Positions 26,731 to 39,460 of a DNA stretch of 64,000 nt are shown here, piece after piece (the first letter of the stretch is position 1; each line of letters starts with the position of its first letter). Below the pieces are notes generated by a model. It saw nothing but the letters and a program-made list of their open reading frames with translations, was not told the origin of the DNA and searched no databases. The DNA is taken from NCBI GenBank assembly GCA_964007475.1, contig OZ023273.1:24291557-24355556 (forward strand), written 5' to 3'. The position numbers and the translations under genes were made by a program. The stretch is from Hybos culiciformis (Eukaryota > Arthropoda > Insecta > Diptera > Hybotidae).

Positions 26731-27726
26731 AATCTTGTCAACTTTTGAAAATCGAAAATGAAATGTAAGAACTATTATTAATTACGGTTTATAAAATGTG
26801 ACCAAAGTGAATAAAGGTGGGAGACTAACATTTTACTTCAGTCTTACTGTGCACGGATAGAAGACTTTATGTAATGTTAATATCTTTTTTTTTTCATTTA
26901 ATATTTCGGAACTAAGTATCTTAAATTTTCAAAATTTATTTACAAAATTCTAAGTTATTTTATCAATCAATAAAGAGACACAATATTTTAGCGAATTTAA
27001 TTTGAATGATATTTCAATATTTTTTTAAACATTTTTCAATTTCAGACAATTTAAATTTTTGTGTATACCCAAAAATAAAATAAGTTTTTTTTCCCTTGTC
27101 TTTACATCATATTACTTTGCTGTTAGTGAAAAATCCTTTTTGAGCATGCTTTTTATATTATATTGACTATTTTTTAGCTTCATTGAGATTTTAAGAAAAA
27201 CAAAAATTTTTAATTAAGAAAAAGTTAGTTGTACGATATTAAAAATACGATGCAAACAAAAGAATTTAGAGTTGAACAGCTTTATTAACTTTACTTTTTT
27301 TATAAAGAATATTTTCACAAAAAGGCACCCAACAATAAACTTCACTATAGTAAAAGTGCTATGTTTATTTCTTTAATTTAACAGACTAAAGTTTTTTAAA
27401 TCAAAAAAGTAAATAAAATCTTGACTGTTTTTGGGAAATAATTTCATTTTGTAACAAATGAATTTTCGTATTAATTTATAGTTTTGTCTATTTATAGAAT
27501 TTGAATTCATTTTAATATCAACACTGCACTAAGTAAAAGTACCTGCAGCTTCAATTTTCTGTATGCCCCTTTTTGACGTAAACAACTCTAATAGAACTGG
27601 GGACGGACGACTTTGGTAAGATTATCTAGTTTTTTTTTATCAAGAAGTTCAAACTCTAATTTTCTTAAACCTGTGCTATTTATTTTAGTCAACTTTTTCT
27701 AATTGTTCAGATAAAAACCAAAATAT

Positions 27727-27760
27727 ATTTTATGATAAAGTTTATTTTATGATAAAGTTT
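27727..27760. repeat. Perfect 17-bp tandem duplication
   Basis: ATTTTATGATAAAGTTT occurs twice head to tail with no mismatch (27727-27743 and 27744-27760). Likely a recent slippage event. Confidence 0.9.
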
Positions 27761-28065
27761 GAAACAATTTTCATTGTAATTCCCAAAAGAGCCAGCGCGT
27801 TACAATTTTACAAAAAATAAGAAAAAACATTATTTTTGTGTTCCAGCTTTTTCTTGATTTTGGCACGAAACCGGTTAAGTAGTTTGATATAGATAAGATG
27901 GAGAATATTCGGAGACATATTTAATAATAATGAAAGAGCACTTAAATTTAATATATTTTTAATTCTTTACTTCAAATATATAAAAAATGTTCATTAAATA
28001 TGGCTTTTATAATAAATTAATTTCAAAAAAAATATTATATTTATTTATAAATTTTTTCTATTTAC

Positions 28066-28203
28066 CTGAACTTTCAGTTCCTTGTACATCCGGACATGCT
28101 TGAAAACTAAATAAAATACGACTTTCTTCTGTACAACTGTTAATATTTGATACAGGACTTTTGCATTCACCATGTCCTCGATTATACGTGAACGTATATG
28201 GTC
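28066..28203 (-). CDS. Exon 5: PYTFTYNRGHGEC module
   Basis: This 138-base exon (2 + 45 codons + 1) has acceptor ATTTCAAG and donor TTCAG|GTAAAT. The residues are PYTFTYNRGHGECKSP, then VSNINSCTEESRILFSFQ, then ACPDVQGTESS. Three cysteines and the TYNRG-HGEC motif mark a folded extracellular module. It continues without a gap from CPLRG in exon 4 and into VEELTC in exon 6. Codons are biased to A/T at third positions as expected in this genome, and there are no stops in frame. The peptide between SCTEE and ACPDV is beta-strand-like, alternating hydrophobic residues. Confidence 0.94.
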
Positions 28204-28534
28204 CTTGAAATGAAAAAAAAAATAAAAATTGAAGAAGAAAAAAAAATTAAAATGAAAATGAAAAAAAAGGAAACATGAAATAAAGGATTTGGCAATTTAA
28301 GTACTTAGTTTATATAAAATTTTTGTCTTATTCTTTTATTTATTTATTTTTTTTTTCGTTCAAAAACCTTATAAATTGAACAATTTGTTTTAACTTTTTT
28401 TTTCGTCATTTTTTTGCAGATTTATAAAATTAAATAAATAGAAAAATAACAAAATTTCAAAAAAAAAAAGTTTTCTTTTTCTATAAGTATTTTAAATTCT
28501 ATTTAAGAAGTTTAAGAAGTGTATATATGTATAC
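28204..28534 (-). other. Intron 4, the shortest intron
   Basis: 331 bases of A+T-rich sequence between exons 4 and 5 with ordinary splice signals. No other feature seen. Confidence 0.9.
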
Positions 28535-28648
28535 CTCTTAATGGACATTTTATGGGTTCTGCTTCTACACGAAATAAACTATATAATAATGCATCACCAG
28601 GTATTTGATCACATAAATTTTGTAATTGCTCTCTTCCTCTGCAATAAG
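28535..28648 (-). CDS. Exon 4: YCRGREQLQNLCDQIPGDALL segment
   Basis: This 114-base exon (2 + 37 codons + 1) lies across a 14.2-kb intron from exon 3. The acceptor TACTTTACAG and donor AAGAG|GTATAC are normal. The A left by exon 3 joins CT to give threonine. The peptide is YCRGREQLQNLCDQIPGD, then ALLYSLFRVEAEPIKC, then PLRG running into exon 5. Two cysteines bracket the first part, and the KCPLRGPYTFTY motif at the boundary opens the next module (DUF7043-like in my recollection). It lies only 331 bases from exon 5, the shortest intron of the gene. Confidence 0.93.
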
Positions 28649-31595
28649 CTGTAAAGTATATATATAAGAAAGTGTTAAAGAATTGAAGAAGAAAAAATAA
28701 AAAATTATCTAATTTTATATTATTAAGTTTTGTTATTTGACAAACTTTAAAACTTTATATTTTACAAGACCTAAATAATCACAACATGCCAATTTATCAA
28801 TTTAGTAGAATTAAATTTTATTTTATATAAAATATATAGATATACAATAACGAAGGTAAAATTTTAATTACCTTGCTGATGACTATATACATAAATTTAA
28901 AATAATATTATTTTATTTTCAACAACATTACTGATTTGAAAGTATGTATTTTTTTTTTAATTCATAAATTCACATCCTTCAACCAAAGATTACACTTATT
29001 ATCGTCTGAAATAGGTACCTCACTGATTAACTAATTGCTTTACACTTCTCTTAGTCTTGTGTTACAGATTTAGACATCAAATAGTTATAAATTTTAACAA
29101 AATCGGCAGCACTTTATGTAGTTCTACGCGTTTTCAGGAAGATAATAAATAAAAAATTCTTAAAACACGCCGATTTATTTCTGCCAAAACTTTTATTCTA
29201 AACATTTATCGAAGTGCAGATATTTCAACCCTGATTCCACATTATATGTACCTGAATAAATATTAAAGTATTTTTGTGAATTTTCTAGTCGGTACTTGTT
29301 ACTTTTATTCTTTTTAATGTAAATCTTTAATGCTTTATGCTCTATTAATGATATGTTTATTTTTAGCTTCTGTTCTCTTCAATGAAAATTTATAATCTAT
29401 TTTAAAGAACAATTTCAATGTACTAAAAATCCATGTTATTATTAAGGAGATCATTGACAGAAATATGGTTGGTGGTTTTATTATCGTTGTTATTTTGATG
29501 GAAAAACTTAGGGTTAATTAATTATTTCAATTTTATAACATTATAAATAAACTATTTATCGTTTTACTATGTTTACTTGTTAAAATAAAAAAAAATATAT
29601 ATCATTTATATTTATAATAAACAAATATATAATAGTTTGATTAGTTGCTGTTGGATGATAATTATGTGTATTTTATCTTAAAATGTAAATATAAATATAA
29701 GGGAATGAATCTAAAATAAGCACTTAAACAGATTAAGTTATTTCCTTAATAATATAAATTTTCTATAAAAGTTAATGCTATTATTATTATTATTATATAA
29801 ATAAAGCATTAATTATTATTATTTTATTAAGAAATATGAAAACAATGCATTATTATACATATTTGTGTATATATAAATATGTTCATATATATAACATTTT
29901 ATAATAGTAAAATAATGAAACACAGATATTTATGTTATTATTTACATTAAATGAATTAATATAATAATGTATATAAATATTATAACAATATTGAGAATGT
30001 TGTAAATATTTTGAAAAGGAAGTCCAAGGTAATTGATACCTATTTAATGATATGATTTAATTATTATTACTTTTGTCATACTATTAAAAGATTTTTATAT
30101 CATATTAAACTATATGTAATGTAATGTTATGTAATATTAATAGTATTAAATAATAGTTGTTATGTTATAATTACATATAAATATTATTTTGGAATTCATT
30201 CTATTTGAAGAAAAATTGCACATGTATATAATAATTTAATAATATATATGATTCGTAACTGGGTTTTCCTTGAGACTTTAGGTAGCGATTTCTTATTTGT
30301 AAATTCTTCCTTCTCTGAAATTAGTCTTTAAAAAAATTGATTGACGTAATATTTTTAGTTACATAAGTGTACTAATTTAAGAACATATTGGAAAACTGAA
30401 TAGAAATGTAATATTGTGGTATTGATTTTTTTTTTATTTCGTGTCTTTTTTTTAATTTCTTAAAAATATTGATATTAATTATCATTCCATTTTTGTTTTA
30501 ATTGTTCCAAACCTTCCAAACTTTCAGCAGCATAAATATAACTCTTAAATAGTTAATAATAATTAACTAATTAAACTTAGCTATATATCGTGTTTTTAAT
30601 TGGTTATGAAATATTTTAATAAAAATTAAATTGTGGAAAAACGTACATATTTATCTATCTAATACAGATTTTAAAATTATGCTTTAAAATATGGGGTAAC
30701 ATGAATTTAGTTAGGTTCATAATATCTAGAAGCTAGATAATCATAATTAAATAGAAATTAAAACAAAACTAATGTTATATATTGTAATAATACATAAAAT
30801 ATCTTGAAGGTTTTCCTTTATGTTTTTTTTTGCACAGATAAAGGCGATATTTTCTTCTTTTTTTTTAAGAAAAAGGATCCCAAAGGTAAACAGAAACAGA
30901 ATAACTTTATTTATTCTTGTATTTCGTATATTTTATAGTTTGTAAATCTATGAAAAACTATAAAAATATATATTAACACCATACCCAACATAAAAAATAA
31001 TATTATTCTGAAAATTTTATTTTCCATTTTTAGTTTTATACTTTTAATACAAAAAGAAAGAATATTTAGCAATTTCCTAGTTATAAATGAAAAATATTTA
31101 AAAAAAAATAAAAAACGAGTTTTATATTAGTTTTTATATTTACATGATTATGTTATTTTGGAAATTTATGCTTATTTATTTTAATACCAAAAAATTGTTT
31201 TATAAGATAAATAGTTCTAAAGTTGAATAACTAACTTATTTCTAACTTTTATCGAAATTATAATATATACCAATATATATATACTAGAAAATATACAATT
31301 ATTCTGAAAATATGTTAGTAATGTGAAATGTCAATATAGTTTGAGCCTCCTGCTACAAAGATAATTTTTAATTAATTTTACGATTAACGTACGTACATGT
31401 TTCTTAAATGGCTAATGAGATAAAAATAATAATCAGATTGACTTTAATTTTAATATATGTTCATATTAAATATAACCTGTTTGAGATATTAAACTGATTC
31501 TTAAGATTTAAAAATTAAAAAATAGTCATCGCAAAATTGATAAAAAATAATTAATATCAAATGTATAGTAAAGCAAAAATATACATAAAATCTGG

Positions 31596-31660
31596 AGCTG
31601 GGAATCGAACCAAAAACCGAATACGCCGCGCCTCAGGATAATAGAAATAATACAACATAG
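31596..31660 (-). repeat. tRNA-like B-box fragment, probably SINE or tRNA relic
   Basis: On the minus strand GGTTCGATTCC (31611-31601) is a perfect tRNA B box. It is preceded by a G+C-rich GAGGCGCGGCG segment and followed by CAGCTCCAG. I could not find a good A box at the expected distance, nor a cloverleaf, so this is a truncated tRNA-derived repeat rather than a functional tRNA. Confidence 0.4.
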
Positions 31661-34549
31661 AACACCATGACGGACTTACTTAAACTCTTTCAAGTTTAAA
31701 GAATTTTCAATATTTAAAATTTTCACTCACGGTTAAGTGTTGTCATTTCTGGGTAACATAATGATTAATTCGTCCAAAAGAAGTATCTAAATAATAGAGG
31801 TAGTATCAGTTATCAGCAAGACAGAAAAATTATATATATTAAAATATCAAAATTGTAAATTTAAAAAAGAAAACACATTTTTTTTTTTCTAAGATAATTT
31901 TCCATGAATTTTCCCAAAGGATCCAGAGTGCTTTTTCGAATTATCGAGAGTATAATTTTTCATGGTAAAAAAAAAAAAATTTTTTTTTTTTTTTTATTCA
32001 ACTTTTACAAAAACTTTATCTAAAATCTAAACTTTATTATGGGCTTTTTTGATGTTAGCACAGTTTAAAAGTATATTAAATAAAATAAAAAAAAAAAAAA
32101 TACTTAACGAATTTCTGATAAAAAACAAAAAAAAAAAAAAATTTTTTTTTTGTAAGGATATGTTTTTCCTGAATAAATTTAAGTTAACAAAACTAACAAC
32201 AACAAAAAAAAAATAAAGCATAATTTAAAAGGAAATGATGCTATAAAGGTAGATTTTTTTTTTTATTGAGTTAAATGAATATACGATTTAGGATAATGAT
32301 TGTGGTTTTATTTGGATTTTTTTATTTCTTGTTGTTATTTTTTTTTTTTTTTTATTTTTTTTTTGTTAAATAATTTCTATGGAAATTGAGATAAATAGAA
32401 AGACATTAAGGGGTATAGTATATTATTTCAGTTTACTATATTTTTATTTTTGTTATTATTTTATTTTCTATTTATTTATTTTATTTTTTACATTTTTTTA
32501 CATTTTTTTTTTTAGATTTAATTCAGAATATATTTGTAAAGGAAATTTAAAAAATAAAAGAGAAAAAAAATAAAATACATAAATATATTTATATACCTTA
32601 TACAATACATTCAATATACAATATTATTTTTATATAAAATAGTTTGTAGATAATGGAATAAAAATTATTTTTATCTAGAAAAATAAAAAATAGAGAAATT
32701 TTAGGTTATTTTGTAATAATGTTTTATTAAAAAAAAAAAAAAATTAAATAAATGTTTTAAATTATCTAATGGGAAAATAACAATTAGTATGTTTTAGGAA
32801 AAAAAAAGAAAGGATTTTAGGTAATAAGGGATTTCAGAACCACAAGGATATTTTACATAAAATTAAAAAAAAATAAATTTAAGTATCTACGAATTAAGGT
32901 TATTCATTTATTATTTTAAAGTTTATTTATACAAAATTTTTTTTTTCCAATTTATTAATTTACTTAATGAAATGAATTATGATAGTTCATTAATATGAAT
33001 AATTTTTATCGTATATAATAATTTCATGGAATTTATTTAATTCACACTCATTTCCCAGAATAAAAAGTTTCAGAGTGTTTAAATAAAGAATTAAATTTAG
33101 ACAAAAAAAAAAGTTGAATCCTAAATTTGATACCAGGATATAACATTTTATAAAAAGCAATGTAGTCTCATAAGTTAATTGTGTGTGTATATTGGTTTAA
33201 CTAATTAAAAAAGTTTTCAATTCCTTTTAAACCTGAATTAAAACTTAGAAATCCATAGCAGTTCTAAATAAATGAAGCAAAAAATTCTCAAAAAATTAAG
33301 GCAAAAGAAAAAGTTTCCTTAGCTTTCAAATAATAAAAATTAAGGACTTACGAACTTTATTAAAATCCAAACAATTAATTAAAATTATTTTTCTCACAAG
33401 CGAACCTCATTAATATAATTGGAGATATTTTCAGTACATATATTCATTGATATCATTCACTTGTTTTATCGAATGTGAATAAGCTTCATAAAAAAATATT
33501 TTCATTTTAATAAAATTTTGTGTAATTATAAAATATAAATATTTCACAGAGGAAAAAAGATAACATATAACTAATGCACTACTACATTTATACCTAAATA
33601 AAATTTATACACTCTGTTCTATTTTAGATTCCAAAGAGATATGACATTTTATTTAATTTTTTTTTTTTATTCCTACCACTTTTTATTTTGAACAATTTTT
33701 ATGAAATATTATATTTTTAATAAAATATTTTCTTTTTTCTAATAAAATATTTAATAATGATGATTTTTCCCAGTAGAATATAAAATAAATCTTTTTGGGA
33801 TTATTAAATTATATCAACTTGTTTCAGAGTATTTTCAGCTAAATTTTTTTAATAAAAAAAATTCCTTTTTAGAGAGATAGAACTTTTTTAATTTTAATAA
33901 TGATTTTTTTTTTCTACTTAAAAACAAGATAAGGTATTTCATATATTTTATATGTTTCACTTGATCGTCTATTCAAATTCGAGATATTGTTAATGTTTGA
34001 AAATTTTATTCGAACATTGTTATGATTTGAGTAGAAATATGAATTAATACATTTCACAATTTCAAAATTCGAAATATTTATCACGAAAAGTACAATGAGT
34101 TCTTTGGTCTTTTTCGACTATCGTAGATGCTTAAAAGTGAGTGTATAAATATTTTCTTTTCATAAAAATCACTATATTTCGAAAAATTTATGTAAAAGAA
34201 AATTAAATCTGAGGATAAATTGAAACGATTAGAATGTCGTTATTATTACTTATATAATTTACGTGGGTAGAGTTCAATATAATTGAATAAAATACAAGAA
34301 TACCACATAGAAATTGAAATTTAATTGGCATTTATAAATTTGATTTCAAAATCTTATTAATGTTTTAGTTTTTTTTTTTTCTCTCTTTGGAGGATAATAA
34401 GCCTGCATACGTTCGAAATATCTGTTGTTTTTTTTTTCCCTCAAGTCCTTCGTTTATCATTTTATAAAAATTTTATTTAAAATTTTACATCTGATGCATT
34501 ATTGTAAAATAGTAACGATTTTCATTTTGTATTATATATCTTCAAGTAT

Positions 34550-34661
34550 AATAAAACATCGCCTAGACAGTTTAACTGCTTTAAATGCACGTAGATTTTA
34601 TAAAAGCTATGCACGTTTTATGTCAAAAAGGGAATATAAATTTTCTGAATATTTAATATAA
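34550..34661 (+). pseudogene. Coding-like fragment, unrecognised
   Basis: The last 35 or so codons of this frame are RLDSLTALNARRF, KSYARFMSKREYKF and SEYLI before a TAA. Their mix of charged and small residues, and the locally higher G+C, differ from the Phe/Ile/Tyr/Lys-only frames typical of noise here. The upstream part of the open frame (34425-34545) looks like random AT-rich sequence, and TTCAAG just before could be a splice acceptor. It may be a piece of the same locus as 35018-35405. Product unknown. Confidence 0.3.
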
Positions 34662-35017
34662 AATTATACTACTTATACAAAGTTAGGATATAACAAGAAA
34701 TATGTTGAAAAGGATTATTGAATAAAAAATAAAATTATTTATGTATAGCAAAATATCTATGGAAATTTTTTTGTTTTTGCTTTTTTTTTTCTTGTAAAAT
34801 AGAATAGTAAATATTTGACAAACATTATGCAAGGATTTGAAAGTTCTCAAAGGATTTTATCTGCGCTTTATTTTCTAAAGGTCATGCTATTAATTTTACC
34901 CAAGGCTAGATATATAATAGGAAAATAAATATAATGAAATACTGGACTAAGAGAACGGTTTTATTATCAGTTTTTAAAAACATAACAATTTTTAGCCCAT
35001 TTTGAAGTTCATATCTT

Positions 35018-35405
35018 ATGAACAAAGATAACTTCTCGAGAATAACGAAACAAAAATGGACATTTAAAATCGGAAGCAATTACTGGGCGGCCGTGAACTT
35101 AAATAAAACATTTGAATTAAAGGAAACATTTGACATTGATTCATTTAATAGACTAAGTTTTCATCAAAAAAAAAAGTATCTCCAAAATTTTTTATCACAC
35201 ACACTGTTTCAAGATTTTAAATTCAAATTCAATTAAATTCAACTCTTTTGAAGAAAACCTAATAGATACAATTTCAAAGAATTCTATTCAACAATTGAAA
35301 GTAAATTCAGGATATACAAAAGGAAATTTGATTGTAAAATTTATGGGAAATATTTTGAACACATCTTTTAGTTTTGTTTTTAATTTTCGTATATATTCAG
35401 AATAG
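35018..35405 (+). pseudogene. Two overlapping frames, one frameshift: small gene or retrocopy nested in intron 3
   Basis: Frame A starts at ATG 35018 and reads MNKDNFSRITKQKWTFKIG, then NYWAAVNLNKTFELKET, ending FKFN and a TAA at 35234-35236. A second frame, open from before that stop, reads NSFEENLIDTISKNSIQQL, then KVNSGYTKGNLIVKFMG and FSFVFNFRIYSE before TAG at 35403. Together they make about 128 codons with balanced composition and one shift. A run of ten A at 35166-35175 and an imperfect TTCAAATTCAATTAAATTC tract at 35222-35240 are likely places for the indel, which could also be an assembly error. No introns are evident. The ending NLIVKF...FSFVFNF loosely recalls the head domain of XRCC4-like proteins (XLF/NHEJ1); this is a hunch. 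Confidence 0.45.
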
Positions 35406-38400
35406 TATTTATATATTAATAGAAGAAATTTAATTATAATATTGAACTTTATAGTATACAAATGAAAAAACACAAAAAAACTTGACTATTTATTTTACTT
35501 ATTAATTTAAAAACAAAATAATTTTTTTTGCTCAAATTTATTTATTTCATTTTACGTTTTTCTTAAAGTTTTTGGCAACATGTTTATTTATTTAATTTTT
35601 TTGTTTTCCTTTTTGCATAGATTAAACATAATTAAGAAAAACATAGAAAATTATTATGGTAATTAAATATTTTGGTACAATAAATTTATAAAAATTATGA
35701 TTTTGTCTTTTTCAAGAAAAAAAAAAACAAAAAAAGAAGAAAACAGAAAAACATTTTTATTTTTTTCCTATTTTTGAAAACGTGACAAGAAAGTTTAATT
35801 TGACTTTTTATCGTGTGTGTATTATGTTGTATGGAATGAAAATATTGAGCATAGAAAAAATGACTGAATATTTTCAGAAATTGAATTTTTTTTTTGTAGT
35901 ATTTTCGAAAGGGAAATTATAACATTTTTTCAAGAATTTTATATGAATTTGGGGTATTAAAAAAAAGAAAGAACATATTAGTACTGATATTAGTATATAG
36001 ATAGTATAGATTGATGAGTCGAATATGCGAATGGGTTGAGTAAGGTAAGAAAAAGTTAATGCAGGATGCATATTAAATGTTTTTTTTTGACACTATCGAT
36101 TAACTATGCAGGGAAATTTCTAATTTTAAAAATTTGATAGTTGTTGAAATAAATTTCATTTAAAATATGAAAAAAATTTCACGGACTTAATAATAAGTAT
36201 TAAAATAATTACAAAATAAGTATAAGTGATTTATTTTTTTCAAATACATTTGAATTCTAATAAAAAACAAAATAGATCCTTAGTGATTTTAATTTTATTT
36301 ATATTTAATTCGCAAATAGCTGAATACCTACATTATATAACTACAAAAAATTAAATTATTATAGATTAAAGTGAATCAATTTTGATTGCATTACAATTTT
36401 AAAACCCCTGCTATACCACCTTAATTAGATAGGTATATTAAAATTGAATTTGGATATTTTCAATTATAAAATTTAAAATATTATTTATACACATAAAGAT
36501 AACAACAATAATAACAAAAACATATATGTAAAATAACTAATTTAGTCGCGGAAAATATTCATTAAAATGTTACAAAGAAATTAGATTTTAATTTTCAGAA
36601 AATTTAGAAAAAATCGAAAATACAGTATCCCTAGTACCGTCGGTATAGTTTTCAAGTACGGATTAGTCTTCAGCTTTTGTAGACATAATATTTAATTAAT
36701 GTAATTTGAGAAAAGGAAAAAGGGTATTTCGACTTAGAAGTTCTCCAAAACATATTATTTTTCGTTTTACTTTATTTAAGCCTCTTCCTTAATTAATTAT
36801 TATATAGTTAAAGTGAAAATATAAATATAAGTTTTTGAAGCTAATTAAAAATAATAATAATTAGTTAACAACTAAACTTTTTCTAGTTTAGGATATTATT
36901 TATTTCATTGTTATATTTTATAATTGTGGCGAAAAAGATCCGATACCATCATGAGCACATTTCCAATTTTCTTTTGTGTGCATAGCTTTTGTTTTTCATG
37001 GAAAAATTTGTTTTTTTTTTTATCTATAGAGATAACATTATATATATTTCTGTGAAAATGAATTAAATTTCATTAAATAAAATTATAATGATTTTCTAAT
37101 ATAATTTATTATATAATGCTGCGCATATAATAAGTGAAAAGCTTAAATAGAAATTTATTTTTGCATAACACATATTAAAAAGAATTAAATAATTATATTT
37201 TATGATGAAAAGCTAGGAGAAATGGTTTTCTCATTTTTTCGAATACATTATTAATTTTGAGATGAAACATTAAAGAAAATTAAATACTGTACATTTATAT
37301 AGAATTTTATAAAGAAACTTTATAATTTATTTAAGATAAAAATTTTCTGACTAAAAAAATAATCTAGTTAATGAAATTTTCTACTCTTCAGTTCAATCCG
37401 GAATAAATAGCTGATACATTATTTTATTATGTATGAATATGCTGAAGTGTGATTACTATAGCTCTAGAGTTAATAATTTGTATTTTCGATGTAGCCAAAT
37501 TTGAAAATTATATCATCAACAGATAACCCGAATAATAAATCTTTTCAAATTAATTTCTATTAAAATTTGCAGTTTTTGTTTCAAATTAGTTTATTATAAT
37601 AATATCAATTTATTTGATTAATTTTTTTTAAACTTTTTTTGATATAAAAGGTATGGATTTCAAAATTAATTCAGAAACAGAATTCTAATTAAATACATAC
37701 TACGATAGAAGGTAATAATTAACATTCATATAATAATAGAAAATTAAATTATTTAATAATAATTTTAAAGAAAAATTAATTAAAATTTTTTGGGCTCTTA
37801 CTTGATAGTAACAGCTACATTAACATGTCTAATCAAAAAATAATATTATTAAAATAAGATAGTTTAAAAGTTTAAAAATACTAAAAGTAGTTATGAAGCA
37901 AAAAAGTAAAACTATTATTATTATGCCTAAAACTTGCATACTATTTAAAAAAACATTTAAAATGATTTACCTAAATTATAATATTATTGTGATATTAAGG
38001 ATTATACAATTATTTGTTTTTGTTAGTTTGGGCACGAAAAAAAAATTAATTAATATTTATTTATATTTTTGTTATATATATAGGAAATCAAAACGAGAAC
38101 TATTTGAACATTGTACATTCGTAAATTTGTAACTTTTTTTGCTGTTAGTCGTTAGATAAACTTGAATGTAATTTTTTTATTGAAAATTGATCATAATCCA
38201 AGAATTTAGCAAGATTTTATTTGCATTTAACCAAAGATTTATATTTAATCAAAAAACATAGGAGCCATCGTTTGTTTTATTTTCCAAAAACATATTTTTT
38301 TAGTTTTTTTTAGAAATTTCCTATTTGTATGGCGTTTTAATTTCTTAAAATTTCTAAATTCTTTGATTTAACACAATGTAAACAATAATATTGCAAATAT

Positions 38401-38795
38401 TTACATTCTATTATCATGTGAAAAAAATATATCAAGAAAACATACAAAAGAATATAATATACAGTGGTTTACTATATGTAATATCACATTAATATAATAC
38501 ATATATATTTATTTATTTATTTATTCAACATTATATAAATCAACAGTTTTATAAACTATATACAGGTATAAGTTAAAAAATTTAATTCGGAAATATATAT
38601 ATAGAGAGAAAGAGAGATTAATGATTACAATACAATAATGATTAAATATTACAATTCAACGTTTATATACATATTATTCTATTATCAAAATAATGTGTTT
38701 CATTCATTATGCAAAAAAAAGTGAAAAGCGAGGTTAATTTCTAGATAGTATTATTATAGCAGGATAATAAGTAAAACGCCCAGGAAAAGGTAATT

Positions 38796-38973
38796 TTAAG
38801 AAACATATTTTTTATATGCGCAATGCGCATGAGGATTACGAGCAAAACAACAAACATCAATTGCATCAAAGTATAAATTATGATGACACTGAGCTCTAAT
38901 AATAGGTGGCTTCATTAAAACATCAGTTCTAGCAATAGGTGGTTTGAAAAGCGAAGTTATAAAACGTAAATTT
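38796..38973 (-). CDS. Candidate terminal exon: cysteine/histidine-rich peptide with stop codon
   Basis: A minus-strand frame of 58 codons ends in TAA at 38798-38796. It opens after AAAACAG (acceptor-like) with one base, then NLRFITSLFKPPIARTDV, LMKPPIIRAQCHHNLYF, DAIDVCCFARNPHAHC and AYKKYVS. Codons favour purine first positions, G+C is well above the intron background, and four cysteines with several histidines are unusual for chance sequence. KPPIARTDV and KPPIIRAQC look like a small internal repeat. The acceptor phase (2) equals the donor phase of main-gene exon 2, so it could form an alternative, truncated isoform skipping exon 3, or be the last exon of a nested gene. An internal ATG would give a 39-residue peptide. 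I do not recognise the family. Confidence 0.5.
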
Positions 38974-39419
38974 CTGTTTTGACAATATTAAAAACCATTC
39001 TATAGGTAAAAATATTTCAGAATTGATTAAATTGGCTAGAATTTTATGTAAATTCGTGAAGATTCTTGAAGAAATGGGCGGCGATGTTGTAGAGAAGTGC
39101 GATATTATAAAAAATTATTCTGTCTTGTTATTGCATAATCGCATGTGGACTGAATATTTGTAATGATTTCATTGATATGTTAAAAACTAATGGTCTTAAA
39201 AAAGAAACCTGAGCTTGGGACATATATAATGGCATTATTGGTGAAATGTCTTCAAGAAGGTCTCTTTTTCAAGTTAACTGAAACCTAACACATTAAAAAG
39301 TTAAAAAAATTCAACTTACGACAGATCTTAATGGATTAAAAGTATATTCACTTACCTGCAAGGAATATTTATTTATACAGAATAAAAATTTTAAATTATC
39401 GGAATATCTAAACTATTAA
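38963..39419 (+). pseudogene. Decayed coding segment, possibly ionotropic-receptor-like
   Basis: The plus strand is open from 38963 to TAA 39161 (NISELIKLARILCKFVKILE, EMGGDVVEKCDIIKNYSVLL, HNRMW). A different frame, open from about 39144, continues to 39419 (CGLNICNDFIDMLKTNGLKK, AWDIYNGIIGEMSSRRSLFQ, TDLNGLKVYSLTCKEYLFIQ, NFKLSEYLNY). That second frame is broken by TGA at 39210 and 39279 and by TAA at 39294; both TGA codons sit where TGG would suit. One frameshift plus three nonsense codons indicate a dead gene fragment. The order WDIYN... then DLNGL...LSEY weakly resembles the N-terminal part of insect variant ionotropic receptors; unverified. Its start overlaps the minus-strand exon candidate by about 11 bases. 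Confidence 0.45.
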
Positions 39420-39460
39420 AGAGTTATGTTTAAAGTTTTTAGAAACATTTTCCTATCTAA

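Larger units (their letters stand above)
24502..28065 (-). other. Intron 5
   Basis: 3.6 kb. It contains an inverted-repeat candidate at 26085-26455, the 14-bp tandem array at 26661-26730 and a 17-bp perfect tandem duplication at 27727-27760. A higher-G+C patch at about 27510-27620 reads on the minus strand as two short frames with LRQKGAYRKLKLQVLLLSAV; it may be a decayed transposon piece. Near 27790-27880 a CAGCGCG and an ACGAAACCGG motif mark another likely repeat fragment. Confidence 0.75.

Noticed and set aside
31596..31700. Functional tRNA gene
   Set aside because: Only the B box is good; no A box, anticodon loop or acceptor stem could be assembled.
39100..39290. Minus-strand frame antisense to the decayed plus-strand segment
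   Set aside because: It is fairly open, but the plus strand has the purine-first codon pattern and more typical residue composition, so the minus frame is treated as a shadow.
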